Shown: positions 53,425 to 61,993, counted from the first letter of the stretch. The stretch is 64,000 nucleotides of DNA from 66-474 sp044464225 (GCA_044464225.1 JBIQLN010000007.1:62001-126000), one strand, 5' to 3'. Notes: generated from the sequence alone by a model not told the origin. Made by a program: numbers and translations.

Positions 53425-53548
53425 GGCGGGTCTCCCTGATGGCAATGTGCCCCGATGATAAAGGCAATGCCTGAATGGGACGGGCGAGGGGCAAGGCGGC
53501 GAGGACGACGGGGATTGCGCGGTGCGGCTCCATGCAAAGCCCGACGGG

Positions 53549-53572
53549 AAAAGCCGGCACGACAACGCCGGC
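53549..53572 (-). terminator. Possible weak terminator after ptsI
   Basis: On the minus strand GCCGGC, an 8-base loop and GCCGGC are followed by TTTT and then C. It lies 18 bases after the ptsI stop codon. The stem is short and the T run is only four, so efficiency is doubtful. Confidence 0.45.
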
Positions 53573-53589
53573 CCGAGCCTTCGAACGTG

Positions 53590-55317
53590 CTATGGCACAC
53601 CGGCGATGAGTGCCGCGATTTCATCGCTGTCGCGCGCGCGCAGCAGGCGCGGTGCGAGTGCCCGCAACGCCTTGCGGTCGCAGTGCGCCAGCGCGTCGCG
53701 TTCCGCAAGGATGCGATCGGGAAGCATGCTGAATTCTTCCAGGCCCAGCGCCACCAGCACCGGGGCAAAGGCGGGGTCGCCCGCGATTTCACCGCACAGG
53801 CACACGCATTTCCCGGCGCGGCGCCCGCGCGCGATCACGTGTGCGAGCAGCCGCAGCACCGCGGGGTGCGCGGGTTCGTACAACTTGCCGAGCTGGTCGT
53901 TGTTGCGGTCAGCGGCCAGCACGTATTGCGTGAGGTCGTTGCTGCCGATGGCGAGGAAGTCGGCAACTTCAAGCACGGCGCGGACGTTGAGCGCCGCCGC
54001 CGGCACTTCCACCATCGCGCCCAGCTCGAACTGGTCCGGGATTTCGTGGCCGGCTGTGCGCAGGTCGCGCGCGCATTCCTCCAGCAACCGCCGCACCTCG
54101 ACGATATCCGATGCGTTGGTGATCATCGGCACCAGGATGCGTACAGGCCCGTAGCAGCTTGCGCGCAGGATGGCGCGCAGTTGCGTGACGAACACGTCCG
54201 GCTGGCGCAACGACAGGCGCACGCCGCGCACGCCCAGCGCGGGATTCGGTTCCGCCGCCACCACCAGGCCGGCCGCGTCGGCCTTGTCGGCGCCGAGGTC
54301 GAGCGTGCGGATGGTGACCGGCAGCCCGCCGGCGCCGAGCACCAGGTCCCGATACGCGGCGAATTGTTCGTCCTCGGTCGGCAAGCCGCTCTGCGCGAGG
54401 AACAGGAATTCCGTGCGGTAAAGGCCGATGCCCGCGACGCCGAGGTCGCGCGCGCGTTCGACGTCTTCCGGACGTTCGGCGTTTGCGAAGATTTGCAGCT
54501 TGTGGCCGTCGCGGGTGCGGGTTTCCGAACCGGCGAGTTGCGCCAGCCGCTGGCCTTCCCGCAGGGCCTCGCGCTGCCAGTTGCGGTATTGCGCGAGATC
54601 CTGCGCGGTGGGGTGCACCACCACTTCGCCGTGCACGCTGTCCACCAGCGCGAGGTCGCCGTCGCGCAAATCCTCCAGCACGCCTTCGACGTTGACCAGC
54701 ATCGGCACGTGCAGGCTGCGGGCGAGGATCGCACTGTGCGAGTACGGGCTGCCGGAACCGGCGACCACCGCGAGGATGCCGTGGCTGGCCATGTGTGCCA
54801 GCTCGCCGGGTGCGATGCTTTCGGTGACGAGGATTTCGCCGACACGCGTGGCCAGCTTCTTTTCTTCGCTGCTGGCCTGGCGTGCCAGCGCGCTCTGCAC
54901 GCGCGCGATCACGTGATCGACGTCCTCGCCGCGGCTGCGCAGATAAGGGTCGTCCATCGCGTCGAACACCGCGACCAGCCGGTCGCGCTGTGCCTTCAGG
55001 GCTGCCGTGGCGCGATAGTGGCCCTTGCGGATCATCGCGCGCAGACCTTCGATCAGGTCCGGATCGTCCAGCAGCAGCGCATGCGCATCGATGAATTCGC
55101 CGACCTCGCGCGCCAGGGTGCCGTGCAGCTTGCGACGCAGCGCCGACATGTCCTCGCGCGCTACCGCGAAGGCGTGTTCGAGTCGCGCGACTTCGGCCTC
55201 GACCTCCGCATCCGGCAGCGGTGTGTTGTCGATGCTGAAGCGCGCCGGCCTTTCCAGGCGCACACGGCCCAGCGCCATGCCGGGCGACGCGGGATTGCCC
55301 GAGAAAACGCGCCTCAT
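53590..55317 (-). CDS. ptsI: PTS enzyme I
   Basis: 575-residue phosphoenolpyruvate-protein phosphotransferase. It takes phosphate from PEP onto H194 (GSGSPYSHSAILARSLHVP) and passes it to HPr. N-terminal HPr-binding and swivelling domain, C-terminal PEP-binding barrel with GIGLYRTEFLFLAQ, LDLGADK, RASCYGPVRILVPMI, GSNDLTQYVLAADR and CLCGEIAGDP (catalytic Cys). Complete by family length. It is the last gene of the PTS part of the cluster; its start overlaps the HPr stop by four bases. No sugar-specific EIIB/EIIC is encoded in the window. Confidence 0.96.
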   Translation of the reverse strand: MRRVFSGNPASPGMALGRVRLERPARFSIDNTPLPDAEVEAEVARLEHAFAVAREDMSALRRKLHGTLAREVGEFIDAHALLLDDPDLIEGLRAMIRKGHYRATAALKAQRDRLVAVFDAMDDPYLRSRGEDVDHVIARVQSALARQASSEEKKLATRVGEILVTESIAPGELAHMASHGILAVVAGSGSPYSHSAILARSLHVPMLVNVEGVLEDLRDGDLALVDSVHGEVVVHPTAQDLAQYRNWQREALREGQRLAQLAGSETRTRDGHKLQIFANAERPEDVERARDLGVAGIGLYRTEFLFLAQSGLPTEDEQFAAYRDLVLGAGGLPVTIRTLDLGADKADAAGLVVAAEPNPALGVRGVRLSLRQPDVFVTQLRAILRASCYGPVRILVPMITNASDIVEVRRLLEECARDLRTAGHEIPDQFELGAMVEVPAAALNVRAVLEVADFLAIGSNDLTQYVLAADRNNDQLGKLYEPAHPAVLRLLAHVIARGRRAGKCVCLCGEIAGDPAFAPVLVALGLEEFSMLPDRILAERDALAHCDRKALRALAPRLLRARDSDEIAALIAGVP

Positions 55318-55583
55318 GCGCCCTCGTCGAACTTGCGGTCGAACAGTGCGGTCACGGCGTCGAGAGCCTGGATTTCATCGGGGCCTTCCGCCCGCACGGT
55401 CAGCGGGGTGCCCATGCCGGCGGCGAGCATCATCACTCCCATGATGCTTTTGGCGTTGACTTCACGGCCTTCGCCGACCAGCCAGATCGTGGATTCGAAA
55501 CCCTGCACCAGTTGCACGAGCTTCGCGGATGCGCGCGCGTGCAGGCCGAGTTTGTTGCTGACCACGATTTCCCTTTCGACCAT
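55314..55583 (-). CDS. ptsH: Phosphocarrier protein HPr
   Basis: 89-residue HPr. H15 (GLHARAS) takes the phosphate from enzyme I, and S46 in NAKSIMGVMML is the regulatory serine phosphorylated by HPr kinase, whose gene lies two genes upstream. This Ser-site together with hprK indicates a carbon- or energy-sensing use of the PTS. Overlaps ptsI by four bases. The 180 bases before its start contain no recognised gene. Confidence 0.97.
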   Translation of the reverse strand: MVEREIVVSNKLGLHARASAKLVQLVQGFESTIWLVGEGREVNAKSIMGVMMLAAGMGTPLTVRAEGPDEIQALDAVTALFDRKFDEGA

Positions 55584-55764
55584 CGGATATTCCGCGGCAG
55601 AGACATCCCGCTACGTTACCAAAACCTTGTATGGCGTCGAGATCGAAACGATGATCCACTGCATCCTGCGGCTCGCCCACGGGCCATGGATGCGCCAACG
55701 CCACCCTGGCATCTGCCCCACGGCCGGGTTTCATGCCCTCGCGAAGTCCGGTCCCCGGGGTCCG

Positions 55765-56196
55765 TCACATCTTGTCGATGCAAATCCCGCCGCGCCCGCC
55801 GCAGGCGGCCACTTCGGCCAGTTCGTCCAGCGGCTTGTCGGAATAGTTGAGTACCCGCAGCAGCATCGGCAGGTTGAGGCCGGACACGCAGCGCGCGTGG
55901 ACGCCGAGGCCAGCCAGCTTGTTGGCGATGTTGCAGGGCGTGGAACCGTAGAGGTCCGACAGCACGAGCACGCCGCCGCCGCGGTCCAGCGCGCGCGCGG
56001 CACGCGCGGCGGCCGCCAGTACCGTGCCGGGATCGTCGCTGCCGCCCACCTCCAGCGTGTCGAGCTGGCACGGCAGGCGCGGCATCACGTGCCGGGCGGC
56101 GGCGATCAGCGCACGGCCGATCTCCTCGTGGGTCAGCAGCAGGATGCCCGCAGCGGGAGCGGGGGTGTCCTGGCGAAGGGCGGAAGCCGTGGTCAT
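55765..56196 (-). CDS. PTS mannose-family EIIA component
   Basis: 143-residue EIIA of the mannose type. The phosphorylated His is H23 in ILLLTHEEIGRALIAAA; VLVLSDLYGSTPCNIANKLAG and VSGLNLPMLLRVL fit the ManX EIIA fold. No EIIB domain or membrane component is attached or present nearby, so it probably signals rather than transports. It lies between rapZ and ptsH in the same orientation, an arrangement common to many proteobacterial regulatory PTS clusters. Confidence 0.92.
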   Translation of the reverse strand: MTTASALRQDTPAPAAGILLLTHEEIGRALIAAARHVMPRLPCQLDTLEVGGSDDPGTVLAAAARAARALDRGGGVLVLSDLYGSTPCNIANKLAGLGVHARCVSGLNLPMLLRVLNYSDKPLDELAEVAACGGRGGICIDKM

Positions 56197-56259
56197 GGGC
56201 GGGAAGGAAGGGTTACCGGTGAGGGTGCTGCAAGATTTGGTCCAACCGGTGGCAGGTGG

Positions 56260-57153
56260 TCACTCAAGCTCGCGATGAAAAGTGAGTACCTGGTCACGGC
56301 TGGCCCGGTAGTGCTCGGCCAGTCGCTCGGCCAGGTACACCGAGCGGTGCCGGCCACCCGTACAGCCGATGGCGACGGTCAGGTAGCCCTTGTCTTCACT
56401 CTCGAAGCGTGGCAACCACGCGTCCAGGAAACCTCGAATGTCAGCCAGATATTGTACTACCGATTGCTGGCCGTCCAGGTACTCGCGGATGGGTGCGTCC
56501 AGCCCCGAAAACGGGCGCAAACGCGGATCCCAGTGCGGGTTCGGCAGGCAGCGGGCGTCGAACACGAAATCCGAATCGGGCGGAATGCCCCGTTTGTAGG
56601 CAAACGACTCGAACAACAGCGTGAGGCCGGGGGATACCGCGCTGTATTCGGTGGTGATCAGCCGGCGCAACTGGTGGACGTTGGTGTCGCTGGTGTCGAT
56701 GGAACGATTGGCGATGGCCTGCAGCGGGCGCAGGCGGCGGCGTTCCTCGGCGAGCGCGTCGATCAGCGAAAGGCCGTCGTCCGACAACGGATGGCGGCGG
56801 CGGGTGAATGCGTAGCGCTTCAGCAGCACCGCGTCGCTCGAATCGAGGAACACCAGTTCGACGTCGGCGCCCGCGGTCGCCAGCTTGGAAAGCGCCTCGG
56901 GCATGCGGTCGAGGTCGCCCTGGTTGCGCACGTCCACGCCCACCGCGATGCCCGAAAGCGTGCCGCGGCCGCCATCGGCGAGGGCGCGGTACAGGGAAGG
57001 CAGCAGCCCCGTCGGCAAGTTGTCCACGCAATAGAAGCCCAGATCCTCGAAGGCGCGCAGCGCGACGGTCTTGCCGGCGCCGGACAGGCCCGTGAGCACC
57101 ACCATGCGGATGGACGTATCGTGGGAAGTGTCGGATGTATTGGGCATCGGCAT
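56260..57153 (-). CDS. rapZ: RNase adapter / nucleotide-binding protein RapZ
   Basis: 297-residue P-loop protein. Walker A GLSGAGKT at 22-29, followed by ALRAFEDLGFYCVDNLPTGLL, the GVDVRNQ region, SFAYKRGIPPDSDFVFDARCLPNPHW, and GCTGGRHRSVYLAERLAEHY in the C-terminal domain. In enterobacteria it guides small RNA GlmZ to RNase E to control glucosamine-6-phosphate synthase; RNA targets here are unknown. The ATG at 57153 shares a base with the hprK stop (TGATG), which fixes the start and implies coupling. Confidence 0.95.
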   Translation of the reverse strand: MPMPNTSDTSHDTSIRMVVLTGLSGAGKTVALRAFEDLGFYCVDNLPTGLLPSLYRALADGGRGTLSGIAVGVDVRNQGDLDRMPEALSKLATAGADVELVFLDSSDAVLLKRYAFTRRRHPLSDDGLSLIDALAEERRRLRPLQAIANRSIDTSDTNVHQLRRLITTEYSAVSPGLTLLFESFAYKRGIPPDSDFVFDARCLPNPHWDPRLRPFSGLDAPIREYLDGQQSVVQYLADIRGFLDAWLPRFESEDKGYLTVAIGCTGGRHRSVYLAERLAEHYRASRDQVLTFHRELE

Positions 57154-58097
57154 CAACCGGATTGTCGTTGCAGGCGGGCGGCCTGGCGGTCCATGAAAAT
57201 GTGGGCCTGGTCGATACCCTGCGATTTCAGCATGTGGCTGCGCACGGCAGCCTCGACCAGCACCGCGAGATTGCGGCCCGGCGCGACCGGGATCGTGATT
57301 TGCGGAACCTTCACGTCCAGCACTTCATGCACGCCGACATCGCCGGTCAGGCGCACCATCGCGTCCTCGGGCTCGTTGCCGGCCGGACGCAGGTGCACGA
57401 TCAGGCGCAGGTACTTCGAACTCTTGACCGCGGTGTGGCCGAACATCTCCCGCACGTTCAGCACGCCCAGCCCCCGCACCTCCAGCAGGTCGCGCAGGAT
57501 CTCCGGGCAGGCGCCGTCGATCACGTCCGGTGCGATCAGGGTGAACTCCGGGGCGTCGTCCGCCACCAGGCGGTGGCCGCGGGTGATCAGTTCCAGCGCC
57601 AGTTCGCTTTTGCCGCTGCCGGGCGTGCCGGTGATCAGCACGCCGATGGAGTGCACTTCCATGAACACGCCGTGCAGGGTGATCTGCGGCGCCAGCGCAC
57701 GCGCCAGCTTGTATTGCAGGTAAGTGAGCACGTCATGGCCGCGGCGTGCGCTCACCCACAACGGCGTGCCGGTTTCCTCGGCGGCGTCGCGCAGGTCCGC
57801 CGGAACCGCCTGGTCCTTGGTGACGATCAAGGCGACCGGCTGCTGTCCGAAGATCTTCTGCACGGTTTCCCAGCGCTGCCGCGAGTCCAGGCTGTCGAGG
57901 TAATTCAATTCCTCACTGCCGACGATTTGCAGCTTGTTGGGATAAATGATGTTGAGATAGCCGATTTCCGACGGCCGCCGCTGGCCCGCACCGCCGGATT
58001 GCAATGCCCTTCCGCCGCCATCGCGACCGGCGACCCAGCGCAGGGCCATGCGTTCCTTGACGTCTTCGAACAGGTCGCGTGCGCTGAGTCGGTTCAC
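57153..58097 (-). CDS. hprK: HPr kinase/phosphorylase
   Basis: 314-residue bifunctional enzyme that phosphorylates or dephosphorylates HPr at S46. N-terminal domain with EIGYLNIIYPNKLQIVGSEELNYLD; catalytic domain with H142 (LHGVFMEVHS), Walker A GTPGSGKS (157-164) and the family signature EVRGLGVLNV (206-215). GTG at 58097 with GGTGGGGAATGCA upstream is chosen; longer in-frame versions run into a repeat. A GTGAAAAGTC motif and a 16-bp hairpin lie between this gene and hpf, so it may have its own promoter. Confidence 0.95.
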   Translation of the reverse strand: MNRLSARDLFEDVKERMALRWVAGRDGGGRALQSGGAGQRRPSEIGYLNIIYPNKLQIVGSEELNYLDSLDSRQRWETVQKIFGQQPVALIVTKDQAVPADLRDAAEETGTPLWVSARRGHDVLTYLQYKLARALAPQITLHGVFMEVHSIGVLITGTPGSGKSELALELITRGHRLVADDAPEFTLIAPDVIDGACPEILRDLLEVRGLGVLNVREMFGHTAVKSSKYLRLIVHLRPAGNEPEDAMVRLTGDVGVHEVLDVKVPQITIPVAPGRNLAVLVEAAVRSHMLKSQGIDQAHIFMDRQAARLQRQSG

Positions 58098-58200
58098 TGC
58101 ATTCCCCACCCGCCACGGCGACGGGTGGGGATCATTGTGCCAGCGTTGCCGCGCGACTGCTTTTGAAACAGCAAGCGGCATCCGGGAGAAGCGGCTTTTG

Positions 58201-58210
58201 GTGAAAAGTC
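58201..58210 (-). repeat. GACTTTTCAC intergenic motif before hprK
   Basis: On the minus strand CCGACTTTTCACCAAAAGCC and then GCTTC lies about 104 bases before the hprK start. It is almost identical to the copy at 60508 over 22 bases. Confidence 0.55.
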
Positions 58211-58254
58211 GGGGCAGGAAGCCCGTCCTGGTGCCCGCGAGCGAGCGAACTTGG

Positions 58255-58290
58255 CCGTGAACGCGGCTTCCATCGAAGCCGCGTTCACGG
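58255..58290. other. Perfect 16-bp inverted repeat between hpf and hprK
   Basis: CCGTGAACGCGGCTTC and GAAGCCGCGTTCACGG form a perfect stem around CATC. It starts 14 bases past the hpf stop on the minus strand. There is no T run in that direction, so it is a stable 3' hairpin or processing site rather than a standard terminator. Confidence 0.7.
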
Positions 58291-58303
58291 ACGATCGCAA
58301 AAA

Positions 58304-58624
58304 CTACGCCAGGTCCCTGATGTCGTCGCGGCCGTGGGTGCGACGCTTGTCCTTGTGGCGGCGTACCTGCGCATCGAGCTTGTCGAACAGCGCGTCGATC
58401 GCGGCGTACATGTCGGCGTCCACGGCGTTCGCGTGCAACACGGTGCCGGCTGCCGACAACGTGCCCTCGGCGCGATTGGCCTGCGGGTTCTTCTCCACTT
58501 CCAGCACCACGTTCAATGAAGTCAGGTGGTCGAACCGTCGGGCGAGGCGCTCGCGCCGGGAATCGACGTAATCGCGCAGGGCCGGGGTGATTTCGATCTG
58601 GTGACCGCTGACCTGAATTTGCAT
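58304..58624 (-). CDS. hpf: Ribosome hibernation promoting factor, short form
   Basis: 106-residue HPF/YfiA-family protein that binds the decoding centre and forms or holds inactive ribosomes in stationary phase. MQIQVSGHQIEITPALRDYV at the start, YVDSRRERLARRFDHLTSLNVVLEVEK, and DMYAAIDALFDKLDAQVRRHKDKR mark the family. The long-form C-terminal domain is absent. TGAGGAG lies before the ATG at 58624. It follows rpoN, as in many gammaproteobacteria. Confidence 0.94.
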   Translation of the reverse strand: MQIQVSGHQIEITPALRDYVDSRRERLARRFDHLTSLNVVLEVEKNPQANRAEGTLSAAGTVLHANAVDADMYAAIDALFDKLDAQVRRHKDKRRTHGRDDIRDLA

Positions 58625-58875
58625 GATTGGCTCCTCAAGCATCAGGGTGATGGAAGCCCGGCTTTTTGCCGGGGTTCGGCGCCGGCAGCGGCGCCGGTTG
58701 GAAGATTTCCGCTCTTGCTCCTTGTGATCGCCGGTGAGGGGGAAAGTTGCATGAACGTGCTTGCGTGAAAAGTCCGGCATGGGTGCCGCGTTTTGCTTTT
58801 GCGTTCAGGGACGACCGCTGGAAGCGCGCTGCATCAAGCGTGCCTGAGGCGTCGTGAACTTTCTGTTGCAACGCG
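58625..58875. other. 250-base spacer between rpoN and hpf with repeat-like pieces
   Basis: No gene is visible. On the minus strand a CCCGGC-AAAAA-GCCGGG hairpin (58652-58668) and a nearby CGGCGCCG inverted pair could form a compound structure in the hpf leader. A GTGAAAAGTC motif lies at 58765. The spacing suggests that hpf can be transcribed apart from rpoN. Confidence 0.5.
58765..58774 (-). repeat. GACTTTTCAC intergenic motif before hpf
   Basis: Minus strand reads CCATGCCGGACTTTTCACGC, 141 bases before the hpf start. The leading CCATG also occurs in the copy before rpoN (CCATGGCCTGACTTTTCAC), which extends the shared block. Confidence 0.5.
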
Positions 58876-60300
58876 TTACTGCGCGCGCAGGCGTTCGCCC
58901 GAACTGGGGATGCGCAGTTGCTCGCGATATTTCGCGACGGTGCGGCGCGCCACGCGGATGCCGCGCTGGTTCAATTCGGCGGTCAACGTCTGGTCCGACA
59001 GGGGCTTGCGCGGGTCTTCCTCGTCCACCAGCTTGCGGATCATCGCCTGGATTGCGGTGGCCGACGCGCTGCCGCCGTCTTCGGTGGCCACGCTGGACGA
59101 GAAAAAGTGCTTGAACTCGAACGTGCCGCGCGGCGTGTGCAGGTACTTGCGCGTGGTGACGCGCGAAATGGTCGATTCGTGCATGCCGAGTTCTTCGGCC
59201 AGCTCGCGCATCACCAGCGGCTTCATGGCTTCCGGCCCGAAGTCCAGGAACGCGCTTTGGGTGCGCACGATGGCACTCGCGACCTTGAACAAGGTATCGG
59301 CGCGCGCCTCGAGGCTTTTCATCAGCCAGCGCGCCTCCTGCAGTTGTCCGCGCAGCCAGGTGGCGTCGCTGCGCTGCGCGCGTGCGATCAGGCTGCAGTA
59401 GTGCTGGTTGATGGCAAGCCGGGGCTGGCATTCGGGCGACAACGACACACGCCAGCGGCCGGCGACCTTGATCGCATAGGCATCGGGTGCCACGTACTCG
59501 GCGGGGGTCGGGTCGAACGCCGAGCCGGGCCGCGGATCGAGCGCGCGGATCAAGGTGGCCGCGGCGATGACGGCGTCTTCGCTCGCGTTGAGTTTCCTGG
59601 CCAGCTTGGAGAAATCCCGCTTGGCGAGCAGATCGAGTTCACTGGCCACGATGCGCCGCGCCAGTTCCCGCCCCTCGAGGCGCGGATCGATCTGTTCCAG
59701 CTGCGCGGCGAGGCAGTCGCCGAGGTCGAGGCTGGCGACGCCGGTGGGATCGAAACGCTGCACACGCAACCGCACGGCTTCCGCTTCGTCCTTGCAGGGG
59801 GCGGGTTCCAGCGTGCGGAGCGCGGCCAGCACGGGCTCGAGGCCCTCGCGCAGGTATCCGTCATCGTCGAGCGCGTCGATGATCGCCATCGCGATCGCAT
59901 GTTCGCGCGGGGACAGGCCGCTCAGGTTTGCCTGCCATTGCAAATGCTCGCGCAGGCCTTCGAGCGCGGCATCCTGCGGTTCGGGCGCGTCTTCGTCGAA
60001 TCCACGGCTGGATTGCGCCCAGTCGGCGACCTGCGGGGCCTGTTCGTCCCAGTATTCGCCGTCGCCGAGCTCGGGGGGCGATTCGTCGCCGGAGGTGTCG
60101 GCGCTGCTTTCCGACGATTCGGCCGGCGGAGCGTCGTCGCTGTCCATGCCGTCGATGTCGATCAGGGGATTGGCTTCCGCCAATTCGCGCAGCTCGGCCT
60201 GCAATTCGATCTGCGACAACTGCAAAAGGCGGATCGCCTGCTGCAACTGCGGCGTCAGGGAGAGTTGTTGCGATTGGCGAAGCTGGATGCCTGGTTTCAT
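58876..60300 (-). CDS. rpoN: RNA polymerase sigma-54 factor
   Basis: 474-residue alternative sigma factor that recognises -24/-12 promoters and needs AAA+ activators. Region I is Gln/Leu-rich (LRQSQQLSLTPQLQQAIRLLQLSQIEL), followed by an acidic region II (DGMDSDDAPPAESSESSADTSG), the core-binding part, the HTH region and the C-terminal RpoN box ARRTVAKYRE. Complete. Followed by hpf and the PTS genes, the usual rpoN neighbourhood. Confidence 0.97.
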   Translation of the reverse strand: MKPGIQLRQSQQLSLTPQLQQAIRLLQLSQIELQAELRELAEANPLIDIDGMDSDDAPPAESSESSADTSGDESPPELGDGEYWDEQAPQVADWAQSSRGFDEDAPEPQDAALEGLREHLQWQANLSGLSPREHAIAMAIIDALDDDGYLREGLEPVLAALRTLEPAPCKDEAEAVRLRVQRFDPTGVASLDLGDCLAAQLEQIDPRLEGRELARRIVASELDLLAKRDFSKLARKLNASEDAVIAAATLIRALDPRPGSAFDPTPAEYVAPDAYAIKVAGRWRVSLSPECQPRLAINQHYCSLIARAQRSDATWLRGQLQEARWLMKSLEARADTLFKVASAIVRTQSAFLDFGPEAMKPLVMRELAEELGMHESTISRVTTRKYLHTPRGTFEFKHFFSSSVATEDGGSASATAIQAMIRKLVDEEDPRKPLSDQTLTAELNQRGIRVARRTVAKYREQLRIPSSGERLRAQ

Positions 60301-60622
60301 GGTGACTTCGCGGGGCAGTGGCTTGCATCCTAGCTCACGGCAGCCGGCATGGATAGTACATGGGCACGATTTTTGCTAATGCGCGTCCCCCGCTGCTGCG
60401 AAATGCATCAAGGTTTCGCGGTCGGCCGGCTTGGCCACGGAGCGTTCCGGCTCCAAAGTCAGCCATGAAGGTACTTGGGCGAGAGCCAAGCAACGAAGCG
60501 GCTGTTGGTGAAAAGTCAGGCCATGGATGGCCGTTCTGATCTGTCATGGCCGTAAAGCGGTCCAGGGGCGGCCACGTCCAGGCGAGGCCGCGATCATGGA
60601 CGATCGCACGACATCGCTCGCA
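60301..60622. other. 322-base gap between lptB and rpoN
   Basis: No gene found on either strand. On the minus strand a TACTAT hexamer (60353-60358) with TTAGCA 15 bases upstream is a weak candidate rpoN promoter. The gap also holds the GTGAAAAGTC motif at 60508, and short palindromes such as GCCATGGATGGC near 60520. The gap separates LPS-transport genes from the sigma factor, which are often directly joined in other gammaproteobacteria. Confidence 0.45.
60508..60517 (-). repeat. GACTTTTCAC intergenic motif before rpoN
   Basis: Minus strand reads CCTGACTTTTCACCAACAGC followed by CGCTTC, 207 bases before the rpoN start. It shares 22 bases with one mismatch with the copy before hprK and most of its bases with the plus-strand copy at 45000. 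Confidence 0.55.
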
Positions 60623-61342
60623 CTACATCCGAAATTCGTGGCCGAGGTAAACCTCGCGCACTTCCCTGTGGGCAAGGATTTCCGCCGGCGTGCCGCGCGC
60701 CAGCACCTTGCCTTCGTTCAGGATGTAGGCGTGCTCGCAGATGCCCAGCGCCTCGCGCACGTTGTGGTCGGTGATCAGGACGCCGATGCCGCGGTCGCGC
60801 AGGTGCCTGACGATGCGCTGGATTTCGCCGACGGAAATCGGATCGACCCCGGCGAAGGGTTCGTCCAGCAGCATGAAGCGGGGATTGGCCGCCAGCGCAC
60901 GCGCGATTTCCACGCGACGCCGTTCGCCGCCGGACAGGCTGATGCCTTTCTGGTCGGCGATGTGGCCGATCTTCAGTTCGTCCAGCAGCGCTTCCAGTTC
61001 GCTGCGGCGTTGGCCGGCCGGCAGGTCGGCGCGCAATTCCAGCACCGCGAGGATGTTGTCCGCGACCGTGAGGCGGCGGAAGACGGAGGCTTCCTGGGGC
61101 AGATAGCCGATCCCCTTGCGGGCGCGCTGGTGCATCGGCAGGCCGGTAATGTCTTCGCCGTCCAGCGTGATGCGGCCGCCATCGGGTTCGATCAGGCCGA
61201 CCACCATGTAGAAGCAGGTGGTCTTGCCCGCGCCGTTGGGGCCGAGCAGCCCGACCACCTCACCCTGGCGGATTTCGAAACCAAAATCCTGCACCACCTG
61301 GCGGGTGCGGAAACTTTTCTGCAGCCCTTGCGCGACCAGCAT
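60623..61342 (-). CDS. lptB: LPS export ABC transporter ATP-binding protein
   Basis: 239-residue ATPase of the LptB2FG complex that drives LPS from the inner membrane into the periplasmic bridge. Walker A GPNGAGKTT (residues 34-42), signature LSGGERRRVEIARAL, Walker B FMLLDEPFAGVDP, switch His in ITDHNVREAL. Length and order match E. coli LptB. Follows lptA by three bases on the same strand, so lptC-lptA-lptB are one unit. Confidence 0.97.
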   Translation of the reverse strand: MLVAQGLQKSFRTRQVVQDFGFEIRQGEVVGLLGPNGAGKTTCFYMVVGLIEPDGGRITLDGEDITGLPMHQRARKGIGYLPQEASVFRRLTVADNILAVLELRADLPAGQRRSELEALLDELKIGHIADQKGISLSGGERRRVEIARALAANPRFMLLDEPFAGVDPISVGEIQRIVRHLRDRGIGVLITDHNVREALGICEHAYILNEGKVLARGTPAEILAHREVREVYLGHEFRM

Positions 61343-61345
61343 GGA

Positions 61346-61993
61346 TCAACGGGTTCCGGAGGTCGATGCAGGCGCGGGTGCTGGCGTGGTCGCGGATGCG
61401 GGCGCCGACGTTGCGCCCGAAGCGGGCGCACTGGCCGCTGCCGCGGGCTTTCCGCCGGCAGGTGCAGGCTTGCTGCGCGGCTGCAGGGTAATGTGGACGC
61501 GGCCGCCCGCGGCCGGCGTGCCCTGGATTTCACCGCTGTCGGTGTTGTAGACGAGCCGGTTGCCATGGAATTCTCCGCGGCCTTGCTGCACCACGCTGGC
61601 ATCGCCGGTCAGGATCACGGTATTTTCGGAAACCTTGTAGTCGATGGTCGCGGCCTGTCCGTGCACCAGCGTGCCGTTGTCCTGGGTCTGCCGGAAATGC
61701 GCCGGGCTGCCGGTCAGCACCACGCGTTGCCATTGGCTGGTGTCATCGGGATCGGTGTAGCCGGTGGCTTTTGCGCCATCTGCGTGGAAGGTGCCCTGAT
61801 CCATCGTGACGCTGCCGGTGAAAGTGATCTTGCCGCTGTCCTGGCTGCCGGCGAAGGTGCCGGCATTGATGTGGATCGGCTGGTTCTTGTCCGTCTGCTT
61901 CGCTTGCGAGACGCCACATCCGAGCAGCGCAGCGATGAGCAGAACCGGCAGATCAATGCGTACGCGAATGCGGCGCGAGGGTGGCATGGACAT
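61346..61993 (-). CDS. lptA: LPS-binding periplasmic bridge protein
   Basis: 215-residue protein that forms the periplasmic filament carrying LPS from LptC to LptD. Signal peptide (IDLPVLLIAALLGCGVSQA), then the beta-jellyroll strands: NQPIHINAGTFAGSQDSGKITFTGSVTMDQGTFHADGAKA, RVVLTGSPAHFRQTQDNGTLVHGQAATIDY and TGDASVVQQGRGEFHGNRLVYNTDSGEI. An extended Pro/Ala/Ser tail (~50 residues) is longer than in E. coli and probably disordered. The start at 61993 overlaps lptC by about 40 bases; 61987 is an alternative. Confidence 0.93.
   Translation of the reverse strand: MSMPPSRRIRVRIDLPVLLIAALLGCGVSQAKQTDKNQPIHINAGTFAGSQDSGKITFTGSVTMDQGTFHADGAKATGYTDPDDTSQWQRVVLTGSPAHFRQTQDNGTLVHGQAATIDYKVSENTVILTGDASVVQQGRGEFHGNRLVYNTDSGEIQGTPAAGGRVHITLQPRSKPAPAGGKPAAAASAPASGATSAPASATTPAPAPASTSGTR

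Noticed and set aside
53455..57723. A plus-strand open frame of over 1,400 codons across the PTS genes
   Set aside because: It runs antisense to ptsI, ptsH, EIIA, rapZ and part of hprK, all of which have clear family motifs. Its translation is low-complexity (Arg, Ala, His) and resembles no protein; it is a third-position effect of high GC.
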